From Nitzschia sp. pyKryTriq1 (lineage: Eukaryota; Bacillariophyta; Bacillariophyceae; Bacillariales; Bacillariaceae), in the NCBI GenBank assembly GCA_956465555.1, contig OY101115.1:1736001-1800000 (forward strand): DNA of 64,000 nucleotides. The letters are read 5' to 3'. The translations under genes were made by a program, and so were the position numbers. The notes beneath the pieces were generated by a model. That model was not told the DNA's origin. It saw only the letters and a list, made by a program, of their open reading frames with translations, and did not search any database. Shown piece after piece: positions 8,978-19,713 of this stretch. The first letter of the stretch is position 1, and each line of letters starts with the position of its first letter.

Positions 8978-10519
8978 TTACTTTTTCAAAAGTCTTTTCG
9001 CATCGTCGTAAGAGTCTTGAGCTTCCTTGCGTGTCGGAACAAGAGAACTTAGGTCCCACGCGGTCTTGGCCCACGCGAAAGCAGCTATGTCACAGAAAAT
9101 AGAAAGCTGATGAAGACTGAAGTTGCCGAAGGCAGAGGTCAAAGCTGACAGTGATAACGACATTAACGATTTTCCCAGTCGGTAACCAAATACCCCAATG
9201 ATCTCTTTGCCCACAAACCGAGCTTCAAAGTCCAGTGGGACATAAACCATTTCGTCGAGCATTCTGCGGGCTGAATATTCCAGTACCTTCATGACAAGCA
9301 GCGATCCGCTGACAACGTATAGCGAGGGGTTCTCCTGGAATGCTTGGAATGAAGTGAATAACAACGAAAGCAGTGGTATGCATCGCCAAAGGTCCTTAGG
9401 TTCGATAACTTGCATCAAAAGAGGGAGCACACCAAACTGTAAAGCCATACTGATGAAGTTTATCAACGCATAGTAATTTCCGACCCAACCTGCCCTTTCG
9501 TTGTCGTTGCTAATAGAGGCAAGTACTTTCACGAAACATACATTTAAGAGCGTAGCGAGTCCTTGGGAAGCCAGAATCTCAAGAAACAGCGCTCTCAGGA
9601 CCGGAACTCGCGCAAAGAGTCGCGTCGCTTTTGATAGCAGCCCTTCGTTATCCTTTGAATACTTCTTCAGACCCTTCTGTTTCCCTTCTTTCTTGGAATG
9701 TTTCGTGGGAGCAAAACCATTTTTGTCTGCGATTGAGTATGCTCTCTCCGTAGCGAGGAGACTTGCACAGAGGGCTACACCTGTGCAGCCCAAGGTGCCC
9801 GCTAGACCGACTTTGGACGTTAGAAACCTCACAGCGATCCCTCCTACCGCTGATGCGATGCTTGTTAGTCCTGCAATTGGTGCAAACCACTTTGCACTCT
9901 GATCAGGAGTAAGCACAGAGGCCATGAAACTCCAGTATTGAGAAGTAAGAAGCTGCACATAGCTCTCGCGGAATACGAAGAGCGGGGCGGTGATGAACTT
10001 TGTGGCCGGTATGTCAAATACTGTGATGCCCGTTTCTTTGGCAATTGCAAGTCCCATTGATGCCAAGCAAATTCCAAATGCACAGCCTAGAGTGGATCTC
10101 TTCAGAGCCCCCCTCGGGCCATAGGAATCTAAAATCCGTCCATAACTCAGTAGGAGCAAAAGAGACATCGGACTCACAAATGCATTTGCAAGTGGAAACG
10201 CGAAATTGGAGTTCGGAAATCCTGTAGATGCCGATGTGAATAGCGCGATCGTAATTGATCGAGCGAAACTGTATCCCAAGTAATGCAAGGCCATCCCAGC
10301 GGCCATCCACGCCACCGATTTTCCTTCTACTGTCGAATACAAAGGAGAAGGTTTCTCAGTACCTTTTTCCTTTTTTACTGCCCCACCTCGAATGGAGAGA
10401 ACCCCCCTCTCAACGACGGCAGCTGCCGACGAACTTGCGGCCAGATATGCAGCACCTCGGATGACGTGTGCATTCGGGGCCAGCAAACTCGACAAGGACG
10501 TCGAGACAACACTTGACAT
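8978..10519 (-). CDS. NTT (ATP/ADP transporter)-like/MFS multi-pass transporter
   Basis: One exon encodes 513 aa with about 10-12 hydrophobic segments from residue 70 on. The layout recalls the nucleotide-transporter (TLC/NTT) branch of the MFS fold. A block near residues 190-225 (QLLTSQYWSFMASVLTPDQS, then KWFAPIAGL) resembles that family's first-half signature. The segment VGKEIIGVFGYRLGKSLMS near residue 450 resembles the K-x-x-I-D-x-x-x-Y-R-x-G segment of its second half. Residues 1-60 form a Ser/Ala-rich presequence containing SIRGGAVKK, so organelle targeting is possible. A central Lys-rich loop separates the two halves. Substrate cannot be read from sequence; a generic MFS carrier is the alternative. 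Confidence 0.7.
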   Translation of the reverse strand: MSSVVSTSLSSLLAPNAHVIRGAAYLAASSSAAAVVERGVLSIRGGAVKKEKGTEKPSPLYSTVEGKSVAWMAAGMALHYLGYSFARSITIALFTSASTGFPNSNFAFPLANAFVSPMSLLLLLSYGRILDSYGPRGALKRSTLGCAFGICLASMGLAIAKETGITVFDIPATKFITAPLFVFRESYVQLLTSQYWSFMASVLTPDQSAKWFAPIAGLTSIASAVGGIAVRFLTSKVGLAGTLGCTGVALCASLLATERAYSIADKNGFAPTKHSKKEGKQKGLKKYSKDNEGLLSKATRLFARVPVLRALFLEILASQGLATLLNVCFVKVLASISNDNERAGWVGNYYALINFISMALQFGVLPLLMQVIEPKDLWRCIPLLSLLFTSFQAFQENPSLYVVSGSLLVMKVLEYSARRMLDEMVYVPLDFEARFVGKEIIGVFGYRLGKSLMSLSLSALTSAFGNFSLHQLSIFCDIAAFAWAKTAWDLSSLVPTRKEAQDSYDDAKRLLKK

Positions 10520-11419
10520 TTTCTGCCTGTGTCTCGCAAGTTATGCTTTGTGTTTTCGTCAAGGAGGAAGGCAGAACTTTTGAGGCATCTTAATGATGAC
10601 AGTTAGTCGGCCATCAGTTTTCAGTTTCTTGGCCATCAGCCATCAGGATCGGTACCCTGTGGTACCGTCACGGTACCGTGTACCAGGTACTGTACCTGTA
10701 CTTGTACCGGTGTATACAAGAAAGTGGTATCGGATGACGGACTGGGCAGTTGCTCCGTCGACCACATGATTTTTGTCGGATCTTTCGGACCCTTCTGCGA
10801 ACACTTCCTTTGTCGCACTCTTTATCTATCGCCTGACGTACATACTGGTTTTGGGGTTTGGGGGGATTATTATCGGGACCAGGTTGTATGACAGCGGTTA
10901 TCCCCCAAGTTTTTAGTGCGTCTTGCCGTCAGCCGATAGTCTGCTGCAAGTTTTACATATCCAATGGATAGGCTATCATTCAGGATTCATTCCCCATTGA
11001 AATCCCAGGGTCAAAATTCGGAATTTGAAACCGTCGTGTTGCTTCACCTGTCCCCTTTTACTTTCCGCATGCCGAACAAAAAGTGTCCCGAACCCGAATC
11101 CCGATCCCGATCCCCCCAAAGAAAAACTTCAGTCTGTACGTCAGTCACTTGGAAGCCCGCGCTATTGCGCCAGAAGTCGCATAATTCGACTGCCTTCCTT
11201 GCTTTTGTTGAACCTCGACAACTTCGCGATCCAAACGAAAGGCCGCTTGGATACGTCACAACGCATTTGCCAGTGCAAACTACAGTAACTGGCTGGGCGG
11301 GCGGGGGGTTGTTGTTGGTTTTTGCTGAGCAACGAGAAACGATCGACGATAGGAATCCATCTCGCCTTCACCTTGCTTCGTCGCAGAGTCAACATTTAGC
11401 AGAATTAGATAATTGAACC
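10520..11419. other. Divergent promoter region (transporter/LHC gene), GTAC cluster
   Basis: This 900-bp gap lies between divergent genes. A dense GTAC/GGTACC run occupies 10650-10710. The remainder, including the frame at 10964-11416, has no conserved content. The LHC gene's promoter must lie near the right end; I cannot define a TATA or light-response site. Confidence 0.55.
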
Positions 11420-12211
11420 ATGATGCGATCGGCCATCCTCTCTTTCCTGGTTGCCAGTGCAACCGCTTTTGCGCCCGCTTCTCAGGTACGATTGGACATT
11501 CTTTTCCTTGGACGGCGTGTCGTTCGATTCGGTACTGCTGGTAGTCTCATCTGAAACATAGCAACTGACCCCAATCGCCATGCTCTGTATTATAGTCTGC
11601 TAGATCTGGAAGTGTGTCCTTGAACGCTGAAGAGATGTCCAAGGCCATCCCTTTCTTGGTGCGACCCGAGAAATTGGATGGATCCATGCCCGCCGACATG
11701 GGTTTCGATCCTATGCGTCTGTAAGTGCCCTTCCGGTAGCTTTGTCATCGGTTTGGTTGGGACTTTGAAAGCAATGTTTTCTCACCGTTCGCTTACAAAT
11801 AGGTCTGATATCCAGACTGACTTGAACTATGCTCGCTGGGCAGAAATCAAGCATGGCCGCATCTGCATGCTTGCCATTGTTGGCATGGTGATTCAGCAAG
11901 CGGGAATCCACCTTCCAGGTGCCCAATTCACAAACACCGATGTTTTCGGCGCTATTAGCTCGGTTGGCTTTGCTGGAAACCTTCAAGTTCTCCTTGCCAT
12001 TGGAATCGTCGAAGGAACAAACTTCAAGAAGCACTACGAGGATGGAACACCAGGCGACATTGGCTGGGGAAACGATGTCCTCTACAAGTTGTCATCTGAA
12101 CAACAGAAGGTTCGCCAAGAACAGGAGGTGGTTCACGGTCGCCTTGCAATGATTGCATTCACTGGGGCAATTGTCCAAACCCTTCTTTTCGACAAGCCGC
12201 TTCTAGGATAG
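11420..12211 (+). CDS. Fucoxanthin-chlorophyll a/c binding (LHC) antenna protein, 3 exons
   Basis: Exons 11420-11485, 11596-11720 and 11803-12211 join in phase to 199 aa, typical for diatom antenna proteins that harvest light in thylakoids. The 22-residue first exon is a signal peptide ending ATAFAPASQ, matching the diatom plastid-import motif (cleavage before Phe). Helix 1 carries [14 protein letters not shown] with the chlorophyll-binding E..HGR set. The middle hydrophobic helix contains LLAIGIVEG. Helix 3 carries [13 protein letters not shown], the second E..HGR set. The mature N-terminus [12 protein letters not shown] also fits the family. A tandem ATG ATG starts the frame. I cannot assign it safely to Lhcf, Lhcr, Lhcx or another class. 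Confidence 0.95.
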
Positions 12212-12396
12212 GTCTCCTATATTTGCGTTCCAACTGAGAAATGACTTTTCGGAATACGCCGGGAGTGCGAAGTAGGTACTTGGTGATCAGCTATTGCTAA
12301 TCACGTATCGTCCTCCTTGGATAACATGCCAGAGTGTGAATACAAAGATAAATGATGAGTCTCGCAAAGTTAAACTAGATATCCCTCAGATCTCGG

Positions 12397-13359
12397 CTAC
12401 TTGTAGATACTTTCATTTTGCCCACCAACTGCTAGATTTGCCAGGACCTCCGCAGCGCTGGATTTTTTCCGGAAGGAATTTTGGGACTCCTCTTGGGCAT
12501 GGAATATTTCCTCAGTGTCTCGAGGCGGACTACTACTTGCAGTGACAGTATGAAGTTCTTCCGGCTGAGTATAGGCCTTCGTTCTTATCGAAGCTCTCGT
12601 GATGGAGGGCTCCTCTCGAGATCCAGAGAGAAAAAGTTTGGAACATGTGTTCTTCATGGGTTCTTTCCAGGGGTTCCCGGCGTCTTGAGGCTGCCTTCCG
12701 AATAAATTCCTCTTTGTTCCAAGGGCATTTGTCTTGTCTCCTTGATAGTCAAATGTGGTCATAGCGACTAACCCGTCAATTCTTCTGCTAATCTCTTCCT
12801 CCAGCTCAGCTAAATTTCGCTTGTCACGAGCCAAATTTTGGCTGGAATGCCCACCCATTGCATCAAGAAGAGACTCAGACACGCTCCAATTCTGTTCTGC
12901 CGATTGACGCAACAAGGACGAACGCGAGGACAGCTCTATCATAAACTCGCATACAGTCCTTTGAATTACTTGGAGCGCAGGTAATGTCTGTTTCTCGAAT
13001 ATGCTTGCGATGACAGTGACTGTGCGCAAAGCAGGATTCTGGTATTCGTGAAAGTTGTGGTACAGCAGATGACAGCGCTTCCTTTGTAGCAGGATTTTCT
13101 CTGCCAACAACGCCAGAGCGTCCAAACCTTGGGCCAGAAGGTTGATCCTCATGAAGCACTGCCCTTCAGCTCGAGTGAGAAGAGGTTTTTCCTGTGTCTC
13201 GAGAAAAATGAACTCAGGAGGGACGAAAAGTATATTTTGAATTGAAATGTTCGATGCCTCGCAAGCTTGGTCCGTTTCAAGGCGCGGCCTTTTTGTAGGC
13301 GGTGCATAGTTGTCGGCGACGCCTTCAGTGGTGGAATGTATGAATTTGTTCAGGGGCAT
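12397..13359 (-). CDS. Unknown protein with possible nuclear localisation signal
   Basis: One exon encodes 320 aa of no family known to me. A basic PPTKRPRLE motif near residues 20-29 resembles an SV40-type nuclear localisation signal. Residues about 60-200 are predicted helical and rich in Leu, Gln and Arg. They include RTVTVIASIFEKQTLPALQV and a later RDKRNLAELEEEISRRIDGL segment that could form a coiled coil. The last third is Ser/Thr-rich and probably disordered. The stop lies 185 bp from that of the convergent LHC gene. Confidence 0.7.
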   Translation of the reverse strand: MPLNKFIHSTTEGVADNYAPPTKRPRLETDQACEASNISIQNILFVPPEFIFLETQEKPLLTRAEGQCFMRINLLAQGLDALALLAEKILLQRKRCHLLYHNFHEYQNPALRTVTVIASIFEKQTLPALQVIQRTVCEFMIELSSRSSLLRQSAEQNWSVSESLLDAMGGHSSQNLARDKRNLAELEEEISRRIDGLVAMTTFDYQGDKTNALGTKRNLFGRQPQDAGNPWKEPMKNTCSKLFLSGSREEPSITRASIRTKAYTQPEELHTVTASSSPPRDTEEIFHAQEESQNSFRKKSSAAEVLANLAVGGQNESIYK

Positions 13360-14425
13360 CGTTTCAAATACGAATCAGTGAGTGTCGGTTGATGTTCGAG
13401 AGAAAAGCAGGCGATTCAACTGCTTGAGCGATTCGGGCGGGTTTTGTAGAAACCACTGGAACTCCAACGTTATACTTTATGCGGCGCTTGTCCTCGACAG
13501 GACAAATATTCTTTGGAGTAGAAACTGTTGTTCAGAGTTGAAAGCCAACTACAAGTATTGGGATTGTAAGGCGTCATCCATCATTGTTGACGCCATTCTG
13601 GACTGGACAATACTCTTACCGGTAGGCAGAAGAAGTAGCTTTTGCTGGGTCGATCGCCTTGGAATGACCCCTGAGGAAGGAGCTGATATTAATAGTGGCA
13701 ATTAAGCATTAATTATTTCCAAAATGCGTTGGATATGCCCCAAATGAAAAATGAATTAAGGGGTATAGCGACTCATTTTCCAATACAATAACTCAAGTCT
13801 CTCACAACTACAGTACTGTACCTGGTACAAGTACAGTACAGACTACTTACAAAGAGCGTCGTACCAGGTAGTTGAGAGCTCGTTACATCTACTCTCTACT
13901 AGAGAAGTAGAGTGAGTACCGGTACGTCATATGAGTACAGGTAGAGCGTATTGAGTACTTGAAATCGTGGCTACTAGTAGAGATAGGGAGAAGAAAGTAA
14001 CCAAGCAAAATCAAAAATCAGCGTCGAGTGGCTTCTCGTCTAATCACGCCAGTGCGTACAGTACTGACTTGAAACATGGCATTATTTGCACCTGGGAATG
14101 TGCAAGTTTGCCGTCGGAATTGTGGAAGCGAGGAGCCTCAGAAGTGCAATTTTAAAAATGTCCACCCTGGCAAGTCTTTGCATATGAGGCGTCTACTCGA
14201 AAACCCGCAGCAAGGCTTCCTCTGTTCTCCAGAGCTCTAGAGCTAGGATTTTTGGGTGGAAGTGAAGGGTATTATTTTTACCCGGAGTAGACTAGTTAGC
14301 AGGCAGTGATCTACGCGAGCAAGTAGTCCACGAACACGCGATACTCGCCAAAACATGAGATGAATCCATCGAATAATCCCCAGCAACGACATGGACCATA
14401 CGTACTCAAAGTAGATTGGTTCTAG
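13360..14425. other. Intergenic region with GTAC and CTCTACTAGAG words, no gene
   Basis: This gap lies between two minus-strand genes. From about 13805 to 13975 it consists of GTAC, GGTACC and CTCTACTAGAG-type palindromes. The frame at 13382-13705 begins at GTG and shows nothing conserved. The rest is unremarkable. Confidence 0.55.
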
Positions 14426-17400
14426 CTAGAACTGTAGTTGCTTTGCTGGTCCACTCTCACCATCAACTGATATGTCTTCGCTACATTTTCTCTGGCGAAG
14501 CGGTTCTCCAAATTTAACTCTCTCGAGTATTCTTCCCGTTAGCAGACAGTAGTCTTGATGACCTTGTACAAGGTCGCTGACATCAATATTTTCAACGCCA
14601 GCTTCATTGACCTCGCAAGTCCCGCAAACCGGTTTCAAGATTGACTGAACTCCAGGAGAAAATCTTTTTGCTTGAAACATCAAGGAAAGAATCAAGTCCT
14701 TCGTGGAGTAGCAATTTACGAGGCGACCCGCGACTACGAGGCGACAAGCTTTCCAGGAGGGTAGACTCAAATGATTCGGCAACCCCATGATAACAGCATC
14801 TTCCACGACACTTGATGGCTCCCGCATTCCATTGAACTTCTTTGAAAGCTTCGAAAAGTGGTGTTCATCCACAGAGCTTCGTTTCTCTTCTTTTCTCTTC
14901 ATTTCTTGAAGATCTTCCCACTCATCTTGCAGTCTGGCAAGTTCTTTCAGGCATGCGTAGATGACGCGGGCACCAAACGAAAAACCCACCAATGTTACAG
15001 GTCTCTGCCCTGCTCGACTGAATAACAGTGTTCGTGCAAGTTCTTTTCCGGCCTCATCGGCGCGTTCAACAGCGAGCGTCCAATCACCGTCGATCATGTT
15101 GGCGACATTAAGGAGATATGATGGTAGAACTACTGCTGCTAGAAGAGTCGATAAGATCGTTGCCTTCAATATCTGTCTGGTCGCACCACTGACAACATCC
15201 ATCGCTAGATCCATGACACAGTCACATATGGTCTTCAGGAGAGTACTTTCCCATCGTACCGTGTAGAGCTCACCCCCATATGTGGTTGCATAATCCCAGA
15301 CGGTTGATAAATGCTTCGGCGGTTGGTAATCGCCCTCTTCTGATGCGTCGTTTTCTTCGTTTCTATCGTGGTCCATGGCGATGTCACCTCCTTCACGGGA
15401 GCTGCCCCTTTGTACATGGAAAGAGTTCCTCGACGGCCCATGCAAGGAGTCATATGTACCGGAGGGGTTGTGATTCATGGTCGATTTATCGTGCTGGTGC
15501 TCGTGCCAGCCCTCTCTCAGTCGTTCAAACGGAGTTTGTTGGTTCTTGTGAATTGGGTCTCTTGAGGGAGCAACACTGTTATACCCAAGTTCCACAAACA
15601 TCAAATCCAACACCTCTTCCTGATCAAGGGTCAGATTTCCTCTCAGCCTGGGTCCATCCGAAAGAGGAAAAAGATGATCTGGGTCCCGCCCGTATTTTTC
15701 CCGCAAAATGCCCCATAACCCACTTTCTTCACCTTTCCAACTGGACAAAATTCTGGTACAATTTGGCAGATAATCTGGTCGGAAGACTGAGTAGAATCGT
15801 TCCAGCAATTCCAACCGATCAACAAGTCTTGGTTTGTTGGGGTGAAGGCCCCACGGTCTTTGGTAGTCGTACTTGTCCCGTAGCCATCCAGAGATGCAAA
15901 TCGTAGTAAAAAGCTGGGCCTCTGGCTCCGACGAGGCGTTTCGTTGTTCTTTGCTTCCTCTACTCCTTGTTAGATCTGTTAGCTCCTTACGAAATTCAAA
16001 TTCAGTTAAGCCTTGGGTTCGCCGTTGCATCTTGTAAGCCGCAAGACTCCCGCCACCAACACCGAAGATTGTTGTTACAACTGCAGTACTCGTCAATGTT
16101 ACGACGGCAGCAGTAGCCGCAGCCGTCGATCCCGCAACAGCAGCCACTCCCGCGGCGATTCCTATATAAGAAAGCCAGTCAGCGCGAGGAGGAAAACACA
16201 AACAACAAATGAACGACAAAATGATCGAAATCTTACCAGGCGCTGCCAGCCCCCCAGTCAGTGCGAAAAGCGTGCCTGCAACAATGCCAGCAGAACCAAT
16301 CTTTACTCCTCGCATTAGCTTCTCTTTCGTGAAACCAACATCTTTGTTTCTCCCGTTGTCGCCCATGCCTACGCCATTATTCGTCTTCTTTCCTGGCTTC
16401 GTTTTTGAAAGACGAATGAGACGACGCGCGATACTGTGCTCCAGCGACTCAAACTTTCTTGCCGCATGAGTAAGCAATTCCTTGAAGCTCGAGCTATTTC
16501 CCTCATCGTTTCCATGCAGCAGCTCTTGTTCCACGGGATCATTACCCATGTCGTGAACCAGAACAAGGACCCCAAGTTTTTTCAACACATGACGTATTCT
16601 GGCATCGTATCCAACACTGCTTGTGAGAAGATGTTGCAGGAGCAACATAGATAAACATCTGAATCCACTTCCCGGCGTCAATGATTCTAGAAATGGTCGA
16701 AGGACGTCCTCTCTGTCCAATTCTTCTGCTTCGTAATCCAGTGTCCTTTCAGTGTCCTTGGGTGGACCTGTTTCAGTTCTCAATTCGACGGTTTCATAAC
16801 CATCAATCGTAAAGGACGAGCTAGCTTGCTTGGCAAGTTGGACTTTTTCAGCTGGTGATGACGGGGCCGAGTAACTCCCTACTCTATTCATACTCTGTGG
16901 TGGTAGGTTTCCTCTCGTATTTACTTTGCTTGGCTTGATTTTGGGGCGCGGAAACAGTATTTGCGACAACATCGGTAGAAAGCCTCGAGCCACACTCTTT
17001 TCTAGCAATAAAAGTTCCGCGCTTGTCATGAGAAGTTCGCAGCAAAGCTCATATCGCCTCCGCCTATTTCGTTGCCTGGCCCTTTCCTCTTTCTCCTTTG
17101 CGCTCTTTCCCCAGGTGGGTGGCCGAAGCGACCCCGTTGACATGTTTGAGCTTCTTTGTTTAGCCTTTTCCTGCCTTCTACCTTCAGAAGTCTCATCAAA
17201 CGCACTTCCAATATCCGACGAATCTTCGAAACTATAAGATATAGACGATCTCGCGTATCCAAACGACCTATCTCCGTCATTGTTTTGGTCTGCCTCGTCA
17301 TCCTCGACAAAATCTAAATACGCAAACGATCCCTTTGATGACGACTCAACATCCGACATTGTCTGACAGTCCGGTTCGTCGTAATCATAGGCAGACGCTA

Positions 17401-17884
17401 GTACCGCCGCCAAGCAACCCTTTGCATGAAAAGAAAAGAAATATGTAAGCATGAGAACAACCACGTGTGACGACGAAGATGGTTGCAGACGAAACAAGCG
17501 GTCAATAGTTGAACTTACGATAAATCTCTTTCGGTCTTGTGTATCAGGGATTGGAGGGAGACGCTCAATTTTTAGGGAATCCAAGGCCGGGGAAGAGGTA
17601 TACGAGTACCCAGAAGCGACAGGATCAACATCAACGAAGCTTCCCCCCTCGCTCCTGTCGTCCGAAACGATTGTGCTGGGTGTGGCGTCGTCTAGAACCG
17701 AACGGACTGCGGATTGAATAAGTGACGCTGACGGGGTGCGACTTTGGTAATGTGCGTGTGTTCTGTGCTCGCTGTTCGATGTCCCCGCCTGGCTGGCTGC
17801 TCTACCTGGACCGGTAGCATTTGAGCGAAGCGACGATCTTCCCACAGTGGACAGAGGATGGTCATCGGCGCTGACTCGCTCCAT
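14426..17884 (-). CDS. TMCO4/DUF726 alpha/beta-hydrolase-like membrane protein, 3 exons
   Basis: The frame stays open through two introns whose lengths are multiples of three, 17420-17518 (99 bp) and 16162-16236 (75 bp). Both have good GT-AG sites, and removing them gives 1094 aa from ATG 17884; the open frame extends further upstream but without an ATG. The N-terminal third is disordered and Ser/Asp-rich. The conserved part has LMRGVKIGSAGIVAGTLFAL, then an Ala/Val-rich membrane hairpin, then a catalytic-like domain. That domain has the nucleophile elbow GFSFGAR inside PVTLVGFSFGARVIYACL, a nearby VVEDAVIMGLP strand, and a late RLVNCYSTKDLIL segment. This is the layout of TMCO4 and yeast Mil1-type DUF726 proteins, whose enzymatic role is unsettled. 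Confidence 0.85.
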   Translation of the reverse strand: MERVSADDHPLSTVGRSSLRSNATGPGRAASQAGTSNSEHRTHAHYQSRTPSASLIQSAVRSVLDDATPSTIVSDDRSEGGSFVDVDPVASGYSYTSSPALDSLKIERLPPIPDTQDRKRFIVSSTIDRLFRLQPSSSSHVVVLMLTYFFSFHAKGCLAAVLASAYDYDEPDCQTMSDVESSSKGSFAYLDFVEDDEADQNNDGDRSFGYARSSISYSFEDSSDIGSAFDETSEGRRQEKAKQRSSNMSTGSLRPPTWGKSAKEKEERARQRNRRRRYELCCELLMTSAELLLLEKSVARGFLPMLSQILFPRPKIKPSKVNTRGNLPPQSMNRVGSYSAPSSPAEKVQLAKQASSSFTIDGYETVELRTETGPPKDTERTLDYEAEELDREDVLRPFLESLTPGSGFRCLSMLLLQHLLTSSVGYDARIRHVLKKLGVLVLVHDMGNDPVEQELLHGNDEGNSSSFKELLTHAARKFESLEHSIARRLIRLSKTKPGKKTNNGVGMGDNGRNKDVGFTKEKLMRGVKIGSAGIVAGTLFALTGGLAAPGKISIILSFICCLCFPPRADWLSYIGIAAGVAAVAGSTAAATAAVVTLTSTAVVTTIFGVGGGSLAAYKMQRRTQGLTEFEFRKELTDLTRSRGSKEQRNASSEPEAQLFTTICISGWLRDKYDYQRPWGLHPNKPRLVDRLELLERFYSVFRPDYLPNCTRILSSWKGEESGLWGILREKYGRDPDHLFPLSDGPRLRGNLTLDQEEVLDLMFVELGYNSVAPSRDPIHKNQQTPFERLREGWHEHQHDKSTMNHNPSGTYDSLHGPSRNSFHVQRGSSREGGDIAMDHDRNEENDASEEGDYQPPKHLSTVWDYATTYGGELYTVRWESTLLKTICDCVMDLAMDVVSGATRQILKATILSTLLAAVVLPSYLLNVANMIDGDWTLAVERADEAGKELARTLLFSRAGQRPVTLVGFSFGARVIYACLKELARLQDEWEDLQEMKRKEEKRSSVDEHHFSKLSKKFNGMREPSSVVEDAVIMGLPNHLSLPSWKACRLVVAGRLVNCYSTKDLILSLMFQAKRFSPGVQSILKPVCGTCEVNEAGVENIDVSDLVQGHQDYCLLTGRILERVKFGEPLRQRKCSEDISVDGESGPAKQLQF

Positions 17885-18912
17885 GGTGTCAATTTTCTGT
17901 TTTCTGAAGTGGGATCCAGAGTCAAAGTCTGTAGAATCGCAACTGTGTGCCCCGAACAACTACCTATCCCTTGCCCCTTGTACTCCCCCTGTCCTCAATA
18001 TACTTGCTCCTTTTCCGATTAGAGAGGTAGGCCTAGACTCCAATTCAGACAGAGGCGGGCGCGACTACTTGGGTGTCGGGCTAAGGAGGCTTTCGTCTCT
18101 GTTTCCTTGTTTGTGCGTTTTCGTTTTTTCGTTTCGTTTGTGTTCTTGCTTCTTGCGTTTTGTTTGTGCTTTGTGCTTCGTGTGCTTCATTTTTAGTGCT
18201 CTGCTTTCTGCTTCCGTGTTATTCTTGAATAAAAAATATTCGTCTGCCCCACCCCCTTGTGGCTGAAACAGCGAAGTACACGTACCACATACTGGTAAAG
18301 TTGCACAGATTTTCTGCATACAAAAGGGGGAATAGAAAGGAGGAAGAATTTTTTTGATAGGGGTCTGCTGAGTGGGAGTGAGCAGTCGTCGGTCGGGCAC
18401 GCACGTACAGTATGTGTATACCGGTACTATGATGATGCTATGATCAAGCTATGATGCTCCTTTGGCGATTTCCAATACCATCAGACTCACTCTAGACTAC
18501 TATTCTTCAATCGCTGTGGTGGCGATTCTTCATGCATTTTTTTTAAAAATAGGATTAGGAGAAATTACCTAGGCCCTACGACAATACTTGTACTTTGTAG
18601 ATCACGCATCTCCGCCGTGATGACCGAAACTTCACGAAACGCATCTGGCACGGGGTTGAAGAGCGCAAAACTGATGACTTACAATTGTCTCAGCCTCCAA
18701 TAGAAGAAATCCGAACATCCCCGTTTCCATTTTAGGAGTAGGCGGGGCAGGTACAGTACAATACTATAAAAGTGCTGTGTATAGTAACAGAAGTTCAAGT
18801 ATGGATATCGTCCTGCACTTGATCGGCAAAGTCTGTCGATGAATAGGAAAAAAGATTGACCTAAAATCAAACAAGCTCTCACCAATCACCAAGATAGTTT
18901 CGATTCAAGTTG
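17885..18912. other. Intergenic region, no gene seen
   Basis: This gap of about 1 kb follows the TMCO4-like start and precedes the 3' end of the next minus-strand gene. It has a T/C-rich stretch (18090-18230), AT-rich runs near 18535, and scattered GTAC words at 18400-18425. No frame shows conserved content. Confidence 0.5.
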
Positions 18913-19713
18913 TTATATCCGCAATATCCGTAATATTCGCCACCGTTCGTCATCGTTGTCATAACCATTGGAATCATCAATATACATGTCATCCGAGTAC
19001 GTTTGATTATCCCCGTAGGAGTAATGATCGTCCGTATTTTTCGAGACGTCGTCATCGTACGCGATTGCCACGTAAAAGTCGTCATCAACTGCGATCATCT
19101 GACCACTGTACGTATCAGTGGAATTGCTTGTCGAAGCACTCCTGTGGGCATTGGTCACATGAATAGAAGCCGCTATTACCATCCAAACGAAGCCTAGCAT
19201 CATGATTCCGATCAAAGAAAACTCGACCATTCGGCGAACACGTTTGGGTATACAACCACAAACAGGACAAGCGGCACCATACGCTGAATCTTCTGGAGTC
19301 CATTCCGATTTGCTGAAATCACCAATCGACGACTCTTCATCCGTCGAGACGGAAGAAATATTGCTATGTGCGAAACCTGCTTGTCCCCTCCGCCTGTCAC
19401 TGCGAAACCAATTTCTGTGATCCCTTTTGCCATTTTTCTTGGGAATAAGAGATTCATCAGCTTTCATCAGGCCACCATAATATCTGGGGCCCTCCGAACT
19501 TTCGAGGTCACGGGGAGAAGTACTTGGTGCTACTCCAACAAACCATGGCATCCCCAATCGCCAGTCTTGGTTGTTTTTCCGCGATGACACTCCTGCCGAC
19601 GAAGCTTCTTCAAGTTCAAAGGAGGAGACCTGGTGGGACTGGACCGACGATCCCATCAATGAAGCTGGTGATGGTAGATTTGTTTGTAAATCATCTTGAA
19701 CTTTGTTGCTCAT
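18913..19713 (-). CDS. Unknown single-pass membrane protein with acidic C-terminal tail
   Basis: The gene encodes 266 aa from ATG 19713 (the open frame continues upstream only to a TTG). Residues 1-145 are polar and Ser-rich. A CPVCGC motif followed by basic KRVRR precedes one strong hydrophobic segment (SLIGIMMLGFVWMVIAASI, about residues 165-183). The remaining 80 residues are very rich in Asp, Tyr and Ser, with repeated DDD and YDDD clusters, and end WRILRILRI. Basic residues on the N-terminal side suggest cytosolic N and lumenal or extracellular C. The acidic tail could bind Ca2+ or another cation, but no EF-hand is present. I recognise no family. Confidence 0.65.
   Translation of the reverse strand: MSNKVQDDLQTNLPSPASLMGSSVQSHQVSSFELEEASSAGVSSRKNNQDWRLGMPWFVGVAPSTSPRDLESSEGPRYYGGLMKADESLIPKKNGKRDHRNWFRSDRRRGQAGFAHSNISSVSTDEESSIGDFSKSEWTPEDSAYGAACPVCGCIPKRVRRMVEFSLIGIMMLGFVWMVIAASIHVTNAHRSASTSNSTDTYSGQMIAVDDDFYVAIAYDDDVSKNTDDHYSYGDNQTYSDDMYIDDSNGYDNDDERWRILRILRI

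Noticed and set aside
10964-11416. 150-codon frame upstream of the LHC gene
   Set aside because: Composition is Ser/Pro/Arg noise and it ends at the LHC leader, so it is more likely promoter and 5' UTR.
13382-13705. 107-codon frame upstream of the 320-aa gene
   Set aside because: It begins at GTG rather than ATG and shows no conserved sequence.
17885-17959. Upstream 25-codon extension of the TMCO4-like protein
   Set aside because: It starts at TTG; the first ATG in frame is 17884. An unseen upstream exon cannot be excluded.
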